A DNA stretch of 64,000 bases from Leptolyngbyaceae cyanobacterium C42_A2020_001 (GTDB taxonomy: Bacteria; Cyanobacteriota; Cyanobacteriia; Leptolyngbyales; Leptolyngbyaceae), in the NCBI GenBank assembly GCA_015272515.1, contig JACYLN010000007.1:1-64000 (forward strand), read 5' to 3'. Position 1 is the first letter of the stretch. Every line of letters begins with the position of its first letter. Below the pieces are notes generated by a model. It was not told the origin of the DNA and searched no databases. It was given only the letters and a program-made list of their open reading frames with translations. This document shows positions 8,439 through 16,702 of this stretch, piece after piece. A program made the position numbers and the translations under genes.

Positions 8439-9707
8439 ATGATGCTCAAGTCGAGTCGAGTGCAACCCACTAAAGTGTCCTTGATGGAAGTGATCACAAT
8501 GGCGCTAGAAGCCTTGTGGAGCAACCGTCTACGAACTGCCTTAACGATGCTGGGGGTAATTATTGGAATTTCGTCTGTGATTATGGTGACCTCAGTAGGG
8601 CAGGGCGTACAAAAAGCTACGGAGCAACAAATCCAGTCGTTGGGAACCAATGTCATGCTGGTGCTGACGGGGATTGCCCGCTCTGGTGGCATCAGTCAGG
8701 GATCTGGATCAGCATCCACCCTCACCTGGGAAGATGCTCAGGCGATCGCAGAACAGGCTCCGGCGGCTGAAGGCGTTACTGCGTACCTGCAACGGTTTGG
8801 GCAAGTAGTGAATGGTGACCAAAATACCTCCACATCGATTTTGGGAACCGATCTCAGCTATCCAGAAGTGAAGGAGATCAAGCCCCAAACAGGGCAGTAC
8901 TTTACTCAGGATGATCTCAACAATGCGGAATCAGTCGTGGTGCTGGGTAGTGCTGTGCGAAACGAACTATTTGCACCGGATGAAACCGTGATCGGAACCA
9001 GCGTCCGAATTCAAAATGGGCGCTACACCGTAATTGGCGTAATGGAGTCGAAAGGCTCGGTGGGTGGGCAAGATCAAGACGATCGCGTCTACATCCCACT
9101 CACCACCATGTCATCCCGGATTGTGGGCAACAACTCGCTCTCTGGCACGGCAATTAGTGGTTTTTGGGTCAAGGCATCAGATCAAGTGCAACTCGAAGCA
9201 GCCCAGTTTCAAGTTACCAATCTGCTCCGCATCCGCCACAACATTTACCCGCCGGAACCCGATGACTTTCGCATCAGCAACCAAGTAGATATCATCAACA
9301 CCTTCAGCAATGTAGTGGGTTTGTTTACAGTGTTAGTCGGCGCGATCGCGGGCATTTCGCTTGTAGTCGGCGGCATCGGCATTGCCAACATCATGCTGGT
9401 ATCGGTGGTTGAACGCACCCGCGAGATCGGCATTCGCAAAGCGATTGGGGCAACCAATAGCGCCATTCTCAGTCAGTTTTTGACGGAAGCGATCGTCGTG
9501 TCGCTGGTGGGAGGAGCGGTGGGAGTGGCGATCGGGGTGGGGTTAGCATTCGCGGCTTCCTCGGTGTTTCGCTTTCCCTTTGTGGTGTCGCTCTGGTCAG
9601 TCATTGCCGGACTTGCCCTCGCCTTCACTGTGGGGTTGATCGCCGGAGTGATACCTGCCCGTAATGCTGCCCGTCTCGACCCGATCGCCGCCCTTAGAAG
9701 CGATTGA
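8439..9707 (+). CDS. MacB-type ABC transporter permease (FtsX domain)
   Basis: 422-residue permease subunit. The first transmembrane helix is near residues 28-50 (MLGVIIGISSVIMVTS), a large periplasmic MacB_PCD domain follows at about 55-280, and three helices with the FtsX signature (GGIGIANIMLVSVVERTREIG, then GATNSAILSQFLTEA) close the protein. It lacks the ATPase domain that E. coli MacB carries, and no separate ATPase gene is adjacent, so the nucleotide-binding subunit must come from elsewhere. Probably co-transcribed with the adaptor at 7068. Confidence 0.9.
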   Translation: MMLKSSRVQPTKVSLMEVITMALEALWSNRLRTALTMLGVIIGISSVIMVTSVGQGVQKATEQQIQSLGTNVMLVLTGIARSGGISQGSGSASTLTWEDAQAIAEQAPAAEGVTAYLQRFGQVVNGDQNTSTSILGTDLSYPEVKEIKPQTGQYFTQDDLNNAESVVVLGSAVRNELFAPDETVIGTSVRIQNGRYTVIGVMESKGSVGGQDQDDRVYIPLTTMSSRIVGNNSLSGTAISGFWVKASDQVQLEAAQFQVTNLLRIRHNIYPPEPDDFRISNQVDIINTFSNVVGLFTVLVGAIAGISLVVGGIGIANIMLVSVVERTREIGIRKAIGATNSAILSQFLTEAIVVSLVGGAVGVAIGVGLAFAASSVFRFPFVVSLWSVIAGLALAFTVGLIAGVIPARNAARLDPIAALRSD

Positions 9708-9720
9708 GAACGAATTATAG

Positions 9721-9808
9721 CCATAGCCATCTGTAACGTGGCTATGGCGAGTCAGAACGCCTACCCAGCATTGGCTTTGCCACTTTTTCCTGTCCTAAGC
9801 GTTCTGAC
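9721..9808. terminator. Two hairpins after the efflux permease gene
   Basis: CCATAGCCA (9721-9729) pairs with TGGCTATGG (9739-9747). GTCAGAACGC (9751-9760) pairs with GCGTTCTGAC (9799-9808). Both are perfect stems located 14-100 bases past the stop codon. No T-run follows, so this may be an mRNA 3'-end stabiliser or a factor-dependent terminator. Confidence 0.45.
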
Positions 9809-9833
9809 CAAAGCTATAAAAATGAAAAGTTAC

Positions 9834-9870
9834 AAGTTCAAAATGCCTTGCTGAAAACCATTTTGAACTT
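9834..9870. repeat. TTCAAAATG hairpin repeat, copy 1
   Basis: AAGTTCAAAATG (9834-9845) and CATTTTGAACTT (9859-9870) form a perfect 12-base inverted repeat with a 13-base loop. Related AT-rich hairpins recur between genes at about 20101, 27371 and 52211. Confidence 0.65.
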
Positions 9871-9928
9871 TGCCTTACCCTTTAATCCTTCCCCATCCCG
9901 CTTCTACCTCTTCTACCTTACTACACTG

Positions 9929-11179
9929 CTATCGCTTCAACGCCAGTCTCACATCGGGGGTATCGCGGTAGAGTTTACGGAGTTGGTTGAGCATGGCGGG
10001 TTGGGTTTTGCGGATGAGAGCGGTGACAGGGTCGAAGCCTGCTAGCAGAGCATCGCTGGCCTCACGAGAAAACTGCTGAGCAAACTGGACGCGATCGCGG
10101 CGAATCGATTCCACACTGGCAACAAACGCCGGAATGTTTATCCGTTCACCCTTTTGCCGAGCATTTGCTAGCCACTGCTTGAGGTGGGCTGCCATAAAAC
10201 AACCATCTTCAAACGCCTGAGTTGCACCCTGCCCTAAGGTGGGGAACATGGCATGAGAACTGTCTCCCAAACACAACACGTGTCCTCGTTGATCACCGAA
10301 AACCGCATCGATTTCTTGAATCCGCGCCCAATGAATTTGATCGATATTGGCGCAAACGGATGACACCAAGAACTGGCACACTTCGCTGTAGCCGGTGGGA
10401 GGTTCATAGGCAGCCCGCAGGTAAGCTGGCGTTTTTGCCTCTTCAGGAATTTCCAGTCCTGCGGCAAGGGGAAATGACCCAGCAATATAAACCTCGTTGC
10501 CAGGGATGGCAAAAGCAAGTAAACGATGCCCGTTATAAAACCATTGCTGGTAGTCATCAATGATGCGATCGGGTGAATTGGGAACCAGCAGGCGATAAAT
10601 GCAAACTCCCAAATGTTTCGGTTCTGGCTGGTCGATAAACGTGGTGCGAACCTGGGAATAACGTCCATCACAACCCACGATCAGGTCGATATGGTCAATG
10701 TGCTGGCGATCGCCTGTCTGCTGATCTTCAATCACAAGATACAACGGACTTTCTGCCGAAGTGTCTGCATAGCCCATCTCTACAACGATAGTGTTGTAAC
10801 GGATGTGAGCAGCGATGGGCGATCGCAACTGGCGATACAATTCTGCCCAACGAATCCGAATGACGGTATTGTCTGCCACCTGCAACAAGTTCAAATCCAG
10901 AAAAACAGTGCCATCTGTCAGTCCGGCTGTCCAGGTTTCCCAGGGGAGACTCACTCCCTCAGCTCGGAGTGCAACTTCTAAATTTGGATTGCACTGCTTC
11001 AACAGTTTCAACGCATTGGGTCCGACGTTTAATCCAGTGCCTGCCAACACATTCGCTTCGGGTCCTTTCTCAATGCAGAAAATCTCCACATCGGCTTCCC
11101 CTGCCAAACCATGTACCACCAGACACCCAGCCACTCCAGCGCCAATCACCGCAATCCGAATGGGAGCGCGATCGCTCAT
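9929..11179 (-). CDS. FAD-dependent aromatic-type monooxygenase
   Basis: Group A flavoprotein monooxygenase of the UbiH/salicylate hydroxylase superfamily, hydroxylating an aromatic or polyene substrate with NAD(P)H and O2. The N-terminal Rossmann motif is GAGVAG (13-18). The middle DG motif is in LIVGCDGRYSQVR, and the second FAD-binding GD motif is LGDSSHAMFPTLGQGATQAF. At 416 residues it is of normal length. It is divergent from the class V aminotransferase at 11343 with a 163-base gap. The substrate cannot be inferred. Confidence 0.85.
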   Translation of the reverse strand: MSDRAPIRIAVIGAGVAGCLVVHGLAGEADVEIFCIEKGPEANVLAGTGLNVGPNALKLLKQCNPNLEVALRAEGVSLPWETWTAGLTDGTVFLDLNLLQVADNTVIRIRWAELYRQLRSPIAAHIRYNTIVVEMGYADTSAESPLYLVIEDQQTGDRQHIDHIDLIVGCDGRYSQVRTTFIDQPEPKHLGVCIYRLLVPNSPDRIIDDYQQWFYNGHRLLAFAIPGNEVYIAGSFPLAAGLEIPEEAKTPAYLRAAYEPPTGYSEVCQFLVSSVCANIDQIHWARIQEIDAVFGDQRGHVLCLGDSSHAMFPTLGQGATQAFEDGCFMAAHLKQWLANARQKGERINIPAFVASVESIRRDRVQFAQQFSREASDALLAGFDPVTALIRKTQPAMLNQLRKLYRDTPDVRLALKR

Positions 11180-11342
11180 GATTCCTTCTTCCTATTCATT
11201 CTAGTCAGCCGTATCCTACCCCATGTCGTTTGAAGCGGTTGTGCAGAGAGAACAAGCCGAGCAAAGATGCAGGAATCCAAACCCTAGCGACCGAATCCTG
11301 ATAGCTTAAGATGCAGAGTTTCGTCTCTAGTGTGAATTGCTT

Positions 11343-12539
11343 ATGACAGGCACCTCTTCTACCTCCGTTTCCGTTGAAGCGCTACGACAGCAGTTTCCGG
11401 CGTTGCAAAACAAGGCATATTTCAACTACGGGGGGCAAGGTCCCATGCCGCAGACGGCGCTGGCCGCGATCGCTCAGTCGTTTCAAAAGGTGCAGCAATG
11501 CGGACCATTTTCCGGTGAAGCCAATGTGTGGGTAAATCAGGAAGCAGAATTGACCCGGAGGGCGATCGCTCAGGAACTCAATGTCTCCCCAGACACCATT
11601 ACCCTGACGGAAGATGTAACAGTGGGGTGCAATATTGCCTTATGGGGCATTGATTGGCGCTTGGGTGACCATTTGCTGCTGTCAGATTGTGAACATCCCG
11701 GCATTGTGGCGGCGGCTCAAGAAATCACCCGTCGATTTGGTGTAGAGGTGAGTACCTGCCCCTTGCAAGCTACCCTGAATCAGGGCGATCCGGTGGCAGC
11801 GATCGCCAGCCATCTTAAACCCAGTACCCGACTGGTGGTGCTCAGTCATATTTTGTGGAACACGGGACAGGTGTTGCCGCTGGCAGAAATTGTGGCGGCG
11901 TGTCATAGCTATTCTCACTCCCGCCCGGTGAAAGTGTTAGTGGATGCGGCCCAATCGGTGGGGGTGTTGCCGCTGAACTTAGCCAATCTGCAAGCCGATT
12001 TTTATGCCTTTACTGGGCACAAATGGTGGTGTGGACCTGAGGGAGTGGGCGGGTTGTATGTTCGACCAGAAGCAATGTTGAGCCTCCATCCCACGTTCAT
12101 TGGCTGGCGCGGCATCACCAAAAATGAGACTGGTTCTCCTACGGGCTGGCTCCCGGATGCCCGACGCTATGAAGTGGCAACATCTGCCTATCCGCTGTAT
12201 GCCGGACTGCGACAAGCGATCGCAATTCATCAGCAATTTGGCACTCCTCAAGAGCGCTTCACACGCATTCGCTCACTCAGCAAAACCTTGTGGCAAAAGC
12301 TAGTCGAGATGTCAGATGTAACGTGTTTACGGACCAGCCCACCCCAAGCAGGGTTAGTTTCGTTTCAGTTACCTGGCAAATCTCATGCCCAACTGATCCG
12401 TTTCCTGGAAGCCCGCTCGATCATGCTGCGTACCTTGCCCGATCCAGATTGTGTTCGGGCGTGTGTACATTACCTGACGCTAGAGGCAGAAATTGAGCAA
12501 TTGGTTGCGGCGATCGCAGAATTTCTCTACACATCTTAA
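11343..12539 (+). CDS. Class V aminotransferase-fold PLP enzyme
   Basis: PLP enzyme of the cysteine desulfurase/isopenicillin-N epimerase-like group. The N-terminal PALQNKAYFNYGGQGPMP is the typical opening. The cofactor aspartate is in VDAAQSVG (D201) and the PLP lysine is K227 in FTGHKWWCGPEGVGGLY. I chose the ATG at 11343; a TTG six bases earlier is possible. No scaffold cysteine loop typical of IscS/SufS is seen, so a dedicated desulfurase role is not supported. Ergothioneine-type lyases and hercynine-related enzymes belong to the same fold, but no pathway genes are near. Confidence 0.8.
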   Translation: MTGTSSTSVSVEALRQQFPALQNKAYFNYGGQGPMPQTALAAIAQSFQKVQQCGPFSGEANVWVNQEAELTRRAIAQELNVSPDTITLTEDVTVGCNIALWGIDWRLGDHLLLSDCEHPGIVAAAQEITRRFGVEVSTCPLQATLNQGDPVAAIASHLKPSTRLVVLSHILWNTGQVLPLAEIVAACHSYSHSRPVKVLVDAAQSVGVLPLNLANLQADFYAFTGHKWWCGPEGVGGLYVRPEAMLSLHPTFIGWRGITKNETGSPTGWLPDARRYEVATSAYPLYAGLRQAIAIHQQFGTPQERFTRIRSLSKTLWQKLVEMSDVTCLRTSPPQAGLVSFQLPGKSHAQLIRFLEARSIMLRTLPDPDCVRACVHYLTLEAEIEQLVAAIAEFLYTS

Positions 12540-12551
12540 CGTCTTCGTCTG

Positions 12552-12911
12552 TCATGCACCCTTAGAATCTTCCAGCATCCGCCCTGCCCCAAGGAGTACT
12601 TGTTTCATGTTGCCATTGGTCTGCCAACTCACAATTAGAAGGTAAATAGTGAGGAACAAACTGCCTCCCACAAGTGCCAGTACAGATAGGAGTATTCCGA
12701 TGTTCGAGAATTGATGCCGCCATGCAACCCAAAGCGCAGAAAGTGTCAGCATAAACATGAAATCGAGATTGAATTGACCTGCCCAACTCATGACTCCAAT
12801 GTCACCGAAAAAAATGTTGAGCAAGCCCAAACCATGATTTGCGATCACTATGCCGGTATAGCTCGTAAGAATAGTTAGTAAGACTATTAAAAAAATGCGA
12901 AATGCAGTCAT
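12552..12911 (-). CDS. Small membrane protein of unknown function
   Basis: About 119 residues with four hydrophobic segments (FRIFLIVLLTILTSYTGIVI, FMFMLTLSALWVAW, IGILLSVLALVGGSLFLTIY among them). I placed the start at the ATG at 12911, which has GAGGAG at the right distance; the open frame extends to 13088 but that part looks non-coding. I do not recognise the family. It lies downstream of the YdhR-like gene on the same strand, separated by a hairpin. Confidence 0.6.
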   Translation of the reverse strand: MTAFRIFLIVLLTILTSYTGIVIANHGLGLLNIFFGDIGVMSWAGQFNLDFMFMLTLSALWVAWRHQFSNIGILLSVLALVGGSLFLTIYLLIVSWQTNGNMKQVLLGAGRMLEDSKGA

Positions 12912-13086
12912 AGCAAGCTCCTCAATGATGTAACTCAATAAACAGGACGACTTGAACCTAGAGTTGAACATCACTCCTAACCAACTTGTCTTAAAGATAA
13001 AGTTGCAGTCAGGGAGTTGGTGATGGAGAGTTTCACAAGAAGTTCGTAGTCGCAAGGCTATCTGAAAGCACTCATGGTTTGAAGCC

Positions 13087-13122
13087 ATAGATTCATCCCC
13101 TTAACAAAGGCGATGAATCTAT
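13087..13122. terminator. Strong hairpin between the YdhR-like gene and the membrane-protein gene
   Basis: ATAGATTCATC (13087-13097) pairs perfectly with GATGAATCTAT (13112-13122), and CCTT/AAGG pairs inside it around an AACA loop. No T-run follows on either strand, so it is a terminator or processing structure rather than a classic intrinsic terminator. Confidence 0.45.
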
Positions 13123-13173
13123 AAGTGTTAGCAACTCGTTAGTTTGGAAAAAACTGAGAGTTCTATCGGAGAG

Positions 13174-13482
13174 TTAGTTGTAATGAGGTGAATTCAGGAA
13201 ACGGCTGGCTTCTTCGGTGACGTTACCATCAAAAATTCGGGTTGTGAATGCTGCCCCAAGCTTTTTGGCTTCCGTCGGGAAATAGTCGTAGGCAAAGGCT
13301 TGAGCGTTTTCAAGCGAGTCGAACTCGTAAAATCCCCCGACTGAATTGTTTTGCACGCCACTCAACCAGGTTTTGTTCTGAAGACCTTTCTGGACTTTCA
13401 AAACAGGGTTGAACTCACGCCAGGGAGCTTGATCAAAGGGTACAGACAATTGCACTTCAGTGTAAACAAAAAACTTGCTCAT
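13174..13482 (-). CDS. YdhR-like monooxygenase (dimeric alpha-beta barrel)
   Basis: 102-residue ferredoxin-fold protein resembling the YdhR mono-oxygenase family. Seen: an N-terminal beta strand (FFVYTEVQLSVPF), LQNKTWLSGVQNNSVGGFYEFDSLENAQAF in the middle, and an IFDGNVTEEASR C-terminus. Members act as small cofactor-independent oxygenases or stress proteins; the substrate is unknown. It is divergent from the HxlR regulator at 13612 with a 129-base intergenic region, a common arrangement for HxlR targets, so regulation by that protein is a reasonable inference. Confidence 0.75.
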   Translation of the reverse strand: MSKFFVYTEVQLSVPFDQAPWREFNPVLKVQKGLQNKTWLSGVQNNSVGGFYEFDSLENAQAFAYDYFPTEAKKLGAAFTTRIFDGNVTEEASRFLNSPHYN

Positions 13483-13611
13483 TGGTTTACTCCATTGTTT
13501 AGAGCGTTGATTGAAGTGAAGTCCGAACTCACAACCTCACTGTATGCGTCTGCTATCATTGCGTCAATAATGCACTTTTTCGGTAGATACTCTCCAAAAG
13601 GAAAGTAAGGA
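13483..13611. promoter_or_regulatory. Divergent HxlR/YdhR control region
   Basis: The short interval drives both genes. ATTG-CGT-CAAT at 13558-13568 is a small inverted repeat inside a TATCATTGCGTCAATAATGC context and is the best operator candidate that I see. Assignment to HxlR is inference. Confidence 0.4.
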
Positions 13612-13977
13612 ATGGCAGCAAAAGAACGATATGCAATGTGTCCGGTTGATGCCGCAATTGCTCTCATGTCAGGCAAATGGAAGCCCCGTATCCTTTGGAA
13701 ACTGCATTTGTACAAGGTTTTACGCTATAGCGAATTTCAGCGCGAGATGCCAAGTATCACCCACAAAATGCTTGCTCAACAATTGCGAGAACTGGAGAAT
13801 GATGGTTTGATTGTCCGCACGATGTATCCAGTCATGCCACCGAAAGTCGAGTATCGGCTGTCGGATTTTGGTCAAACGCTTGCTCCAGTCATTGACTCGT
13901 TAGTAACTTGGAGTCGTGCTCATGAACCCGAAGTCCGTGCAATTTTGAAGCGAAAGGAGCCGTCCGATTCTGTATAA
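13612..13977 (+). CDS. HxlR family transcriptional regulator
   Basis: 121-residue winged-helix DNA-binding protein. The HxlR pattern is clear: MCPVDAAIALMSGKWKPRILW, then RYSEFQREMPSITHKMLAQQLRELENDGLI (recognition helix) and KVEYRLSDFGQTLAPVI (wing and dimer helix). A cysteine at position 10 sits where YodB/HypR-type members carry their thiol sensor, so it may respond to electrophiles or disulphide stress (inference from family). Likely target: the divergent YdhR-like gene. Confidence 0.9.
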   Translation: MAAKERYAMCPVDAAIALMSGKWKPRILWKLHLYKVLRYSEFQREMPSITHKMLAQQLRELENDGLIVRTMYPVMPPKVEYRLSDFGQTLAPVIDSLVTWSRAHEPEVRAILKRKEPSDSV

Positions 13978-14087
13978 CCTCGGTCACCTCTATTTAGTCA
14001 GCAAACTTAGGACACAACTAATCTGCGCCTTTACAGTTCCTCCCTTCCCCATCTTCCTCACCGCTTCTATCTCCCTCATCCTTTTCC

Positions 14088-15689
14088 CTATCCTTCTTGG
14101 GTCAAAATTCGTCCAATGGTGCGGTTTTGGGCAGTGAAGGCGGCTTTGGCAACTCGTTGGATATCGGCTGGGGTGATGGCGGCGATGCGATCGAGTTGTT
14201 TGAATAAGTTGCGCCAGTCTCCGGTTTTCACGTCGTATTCCAACAATGCCTGCGCCATGCCCATATTGGAATTGAGCGATCGCAACAATCCAGCCCGTGC
14301 CTGAGTTTTCACCCGCTCCAGTTCTTCGCTAGTCACAGGTTCTGTTTTCAAGCGCTCAATTTCTGCCCGGAGTGCCGTTCCTACTTCTTCGACTGTATGC
14401 CCAGGAGCCGTGAGAGCGTAGAACAGCATCAGGTTAGGAAACTTGTTGCCCGGAAATCCGGTAAAGCCTTGAGCGCTGAGAGCAAGCTGTTTCGTTTCTA
14501 CTAAGGATTTATACAACCGAGATGTGCGCCCGCTGCTTAAAATGTCGCCGATCATGTCGTAAATCACGGCATTGGGATCGTTGAAGGCAGGGGCGTGGTA
14601 GCCCTCTAGATACCAGGGTTGAGATTTTAGCTTTAGCGTGACTTCACGGGTTTCAGTTTGGGGTGGTTCAATGGCAGTCACCTGAGGAGGCTTGGGTTGA
14701 GCTTTGTAGCGACCAAAGTAGGTGGTTGCCAGACGCTTGACTTCCGCAGGACGCACATCCCCGACGATCGCGATCGTCAAATTGCTGGGCACGTAGTAGC
14801 GATCAAAAAACTGCTGCACATCTTCTCGTGTTAAACCGCTGATATCTCGGTTGTAGCCGATCACAGGACGGCGATAGGGATGCACCTTAAATGCTGTATC
14901 CAGAAACGCCTCCACCATTTGCCCAATGGGAGAATTATCAGTTCGTAGACGGCGTTCTTCCAAAATCACGTTTTGTTCTTTGTAAAACTCCCGAAAAACC
15001 GGGTCAAGGAACCGCTCTGACTCCAGCGACATCCACAATTCCAGTTTGTTGGCAGGGAAACTGTAGAGGTAGCGAGTCGCATCGGTTGAGGTATTAGCAT
15101 TTAGACCTACGCCGCCTGCCTGCTCTACGATCCGTCCCATCTCGTTTTGCTCAACCAGTTTCGCCGCTTCAGCTTCTACTTTGGTAAACTCTGCCTGGAG
15201 TTGTTTAGCTTTGTCAGTTTGGTTGCTGGCATTTGCTGCTTTCACCTGTTCAGATAGTTCATCCAGGCGATCGAGTAAGGGTTTTTCTGCCGCATAATCC
15301 ACCGTACCAATTCGGCTGGTTCCCTTAAATGCCAGGTGTTCCAGGAAGTGGGCCACTCCTGTTTTGCCATCCGGTTCATCGGCACCACCCACATCGGCAT
15401 AGGTCACAAACGAAACCACTGGAGCCTTGCGCCGCTCTAGAACAATGAATTTCATGCCGTTTTCCAGACGAAATTCTGTGATGTCCTGAATGACGTTATC
15501 CAGGTAGGGCTGAATGGAGGTTGGGTTGGGAGCCTGGGTTGTTGAGGGGGAATTTGTTTGAGCGATCGCGCCCTCAGAAACCGCTCCCCAATACCCAATC
15601 GTAAGCACCAGAGATAGGGCGATCGCGCCAGCCAATTTACCAACCCAGGCGGAGACGAGGCGAACTATCGAACATTGCAAAGTCATCAT
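14088..15689 (-). CDS. M16 family zinc metallopeptidase, exported
   Basis: Pitrilysin-type protease of about 533 residues. I chose the ATG pair at 15689/15686 behind GGAAGG; the frame extends to 15818 without a better signal. The start is followed by a signal-like segment (AGAIALSLVLTIGYWGAVSEGAIAQ), then HFLEH, the inverted zinc motif HxxEH, inside GVAHFLEHLAFKGTSRIG. A Lys/Glu-rich insert (EQVKAANASNQTDKAKQLQ) comes soon after the motif. It probably acts in the periplasm or membrane on peptides. It is separate from the M16 pair at 49-52 kb. Confidence 0.85.
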   Translation of the reverse strand: MMTLQCSIVRLVSAWVGKLAGAIALSLVLTIGYWGAVSEGAIAQTNSPSTTQAPNPTSIQPYLDNVIQDITEFRLENGMKFIVLERRKAPVVSFVTYADVGGADEPDGKTGVAHFLEHLAFKGTSRIGTVDYAAEKPLLDRLDELSEQVKAANASNQTDKAKQLQAEFTKVEAEAAKLVEQNEMGRIVEQAGGVGLNANTSTDATRYLYSFPANKLELWMSLESERFLDPVFREFYKEQNVILEERRLRTDNSPIGQMVEAFLDTAFKVHPYRRPVIGYNRDISGLTREDVQQFFDRYYVPSNLTIAIVGDVRPAEVKRLATTYFGRYKAQPKPPQVTAIEPPQTETREVTLKLKSQPWYLEGYHAPAFNDPNAVIYDMIGDILSSGRTSRLYKSLVETKQLALSAQGFTGFPGNKFPNLMLFYALTAPGHTVEEVGTALRAEIERLKTEPVTSEELERVKTQARAGLLRSLNSNMGMAQALLEYDVKTGDWRNLFKQLDRIAAITPADIQRVAKAAFTAQNRTIGRILTQEG

Positions 15690-15846
15690 GCCTTCCAACA
15701 AACAATGCCGTTTCCAGGATACAGCGGTTCTCAAACACGTGTGAGGTTCTTGGCAAGGTTCCGCGTTAGGGAAGGAGCGATCGCCCCTTTCTACCTGGGA
15801 TTGCCCCACTCTAACCACCTAGCGACCCCTACGATCTCGAAGAGTG

Positions 15847-15864
15847 CGCCCAATCCAGAGAAGG
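15847..15864. repeat. 18-base direct repeat, left copy
   Basis: CGCCCAATCCAGAGAAGG occurs here and again exactly at 16703-16720. The two copies bracket the MITE and the hicAB genes. Confidence 0.7.
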
Positions 15865-15900
15865 GGTGATCATGCTTTTAGTTTAAGGGTGAGAGCGGGG

Positions 15901-16147
15901 GGTGTTGCTGAATAGAAGTATGAAATTATAGCAAAGTGCTGAGTAATGAGGACTGAGTGCTGAGAATGCAATCCAGTCACTTCAGGACTTTCAGCAGTTC
16001 GATAGTCCTAACCTATAGCAGTACCGCTATACAAAGTGAGTTTTTGCATTGCCCCCTAAATCCCCCAATTCTGGGGGACTTTGAAGACTGTGTTCCCCCA
16101 AAGTTGGGGGGCTAGGGGGGCGAATCATAGTTGAATTCAGCAACGCC
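15901..16147. mobile_element. MITE-like element, long copy (247 bp)
   Basis: Ends are GGTGTTGCTGAAT and ATTCAGCAACGCC, imperfect terminal inverted repeats. The flanks carry a 9-base target duplication AGAGCGGGG (15892-15900 and 16148-16156). The right half contains paired C/G-rich arms (CCCCCTAAATCCCCC and GGGGGGCTAGGGGGG) that would fold into a large hairpin. Compared with the copy at 52290 it carries about 103 extra bases between the GAAGTATGAAATTA segment and CAAAGTGAG, ending in the palindrome TATAGCAGTACCGCTATA. It has no coding capacity, so it would need a transposase in trans. Confidence 0.8.
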
Positions 16148-16188
16148 AGAGCGGGGTAGAATTTGTCGCATATTAATGCAACCATCTG

Positions 16189-16408
16189 ATGCCAAGGAAA
16201 ATTCGGGATTACAAGGCTGAGATTGTCCAGGTTAGGATTTGAGCAGAGACGCGGTAAGGGTAGCCATCAAAACTGGAAGCACCCAAAATTGCGATTGCTA
16301 ATTACGATCGCCTTTAAGGATGGGGATGATGTCCCGTTGTATTTAGAGAAGTTACTACAAAAGGCGATTCAAGAACTGGCAAACCTTGAGGAGGAATCAG
16401 ATCCATGA
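16189..16408 (+). pseudogene. hicA: hicA toxin gene with a 1-base frameshift
   Basis: HicA is a small double-stranded-RNA-binding-fold mRNA interferase. An ATG at 16189 opens MPRKIRDYKAE, the usual HicA N-terminus, then runs out of frame to a TGA. Dropping one base near 16222 would join it to LSRLGFEQRRGKGSHQNWKHP, the conserved core with the catalytic-histidine GSH motif. The core frame is open from a TTG at 16223, giving 61 residues without the first strand/helix. The stop overlaps the hicB start by 4 bases. So the toxin is probably inactivated, unless the TTG product works or the base is a sequencing error. Confidence 0.75.
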
Positions 16409-16623
16409 ATTATCGGTACAGTTTGACGATTCAATGGTCAGAGGAAGATCAACTTTACTTGGTGACGATTCCAGAATTTTCTGCCATTGCTATGCAACCT
16501 TCGACGTATGGAAAAACCTATGAGGAGGCGATTGCCAATGCCCAAGAAGCGATCGCGGGATACCTGGACTATTGCCAGGAAGAAGGAATCGTCCCTCCCG
16601 CTCCTGTCCCTGCTGCTGCCTGA
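16405..16623 (+). CDS. hicB: HicB family antitoxin
   Basis: 72-residue antitoxin with the HicB RNase-H-like fold: YSLTIQWSEEDQLYLVTIPEF, then YGKTYEEAIANAQEAIAGYLDYCQEEGIVPPAP. It normally binds HicA and blocks its RNase activity. It lacks the C-terminal DNA-binding domain of longer HicB proteins. It overlaps hicA by 4 bases and looks intact, as expected for a surviving antitoxin beside a damaged toxin. Confidence 0.9.
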   Translation: MNYRYSLTIQWSEEDQLYLVTIPEFSAIAMQPSTYGKTYEEAIANAQEAIAGYLDYCQEEGIVPPAPVPAAA

Positions 16624-16702
16624 ACCAGAGCGATCGCCTGCTTCAAATAAACCGCGATCGTCCCGCTCCACCTACGATCGCTCTCCCCCAACAAAAAGTG
16701 AT

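Noticed and set aside
12912-13088. Upstream extension of the small membrane protein
   Set aside because: The ATG at 12911 has GAGGAG and starts the hydrophobic protein; the extension includes Cys-rich noise.
16050-16147. CCCCC/GGGGG arms as an intrinsic terminator
   Set aside because: The same arms recur at 52290 within terminal inverted repeats and a target duplication, so a mobile element explains them better.
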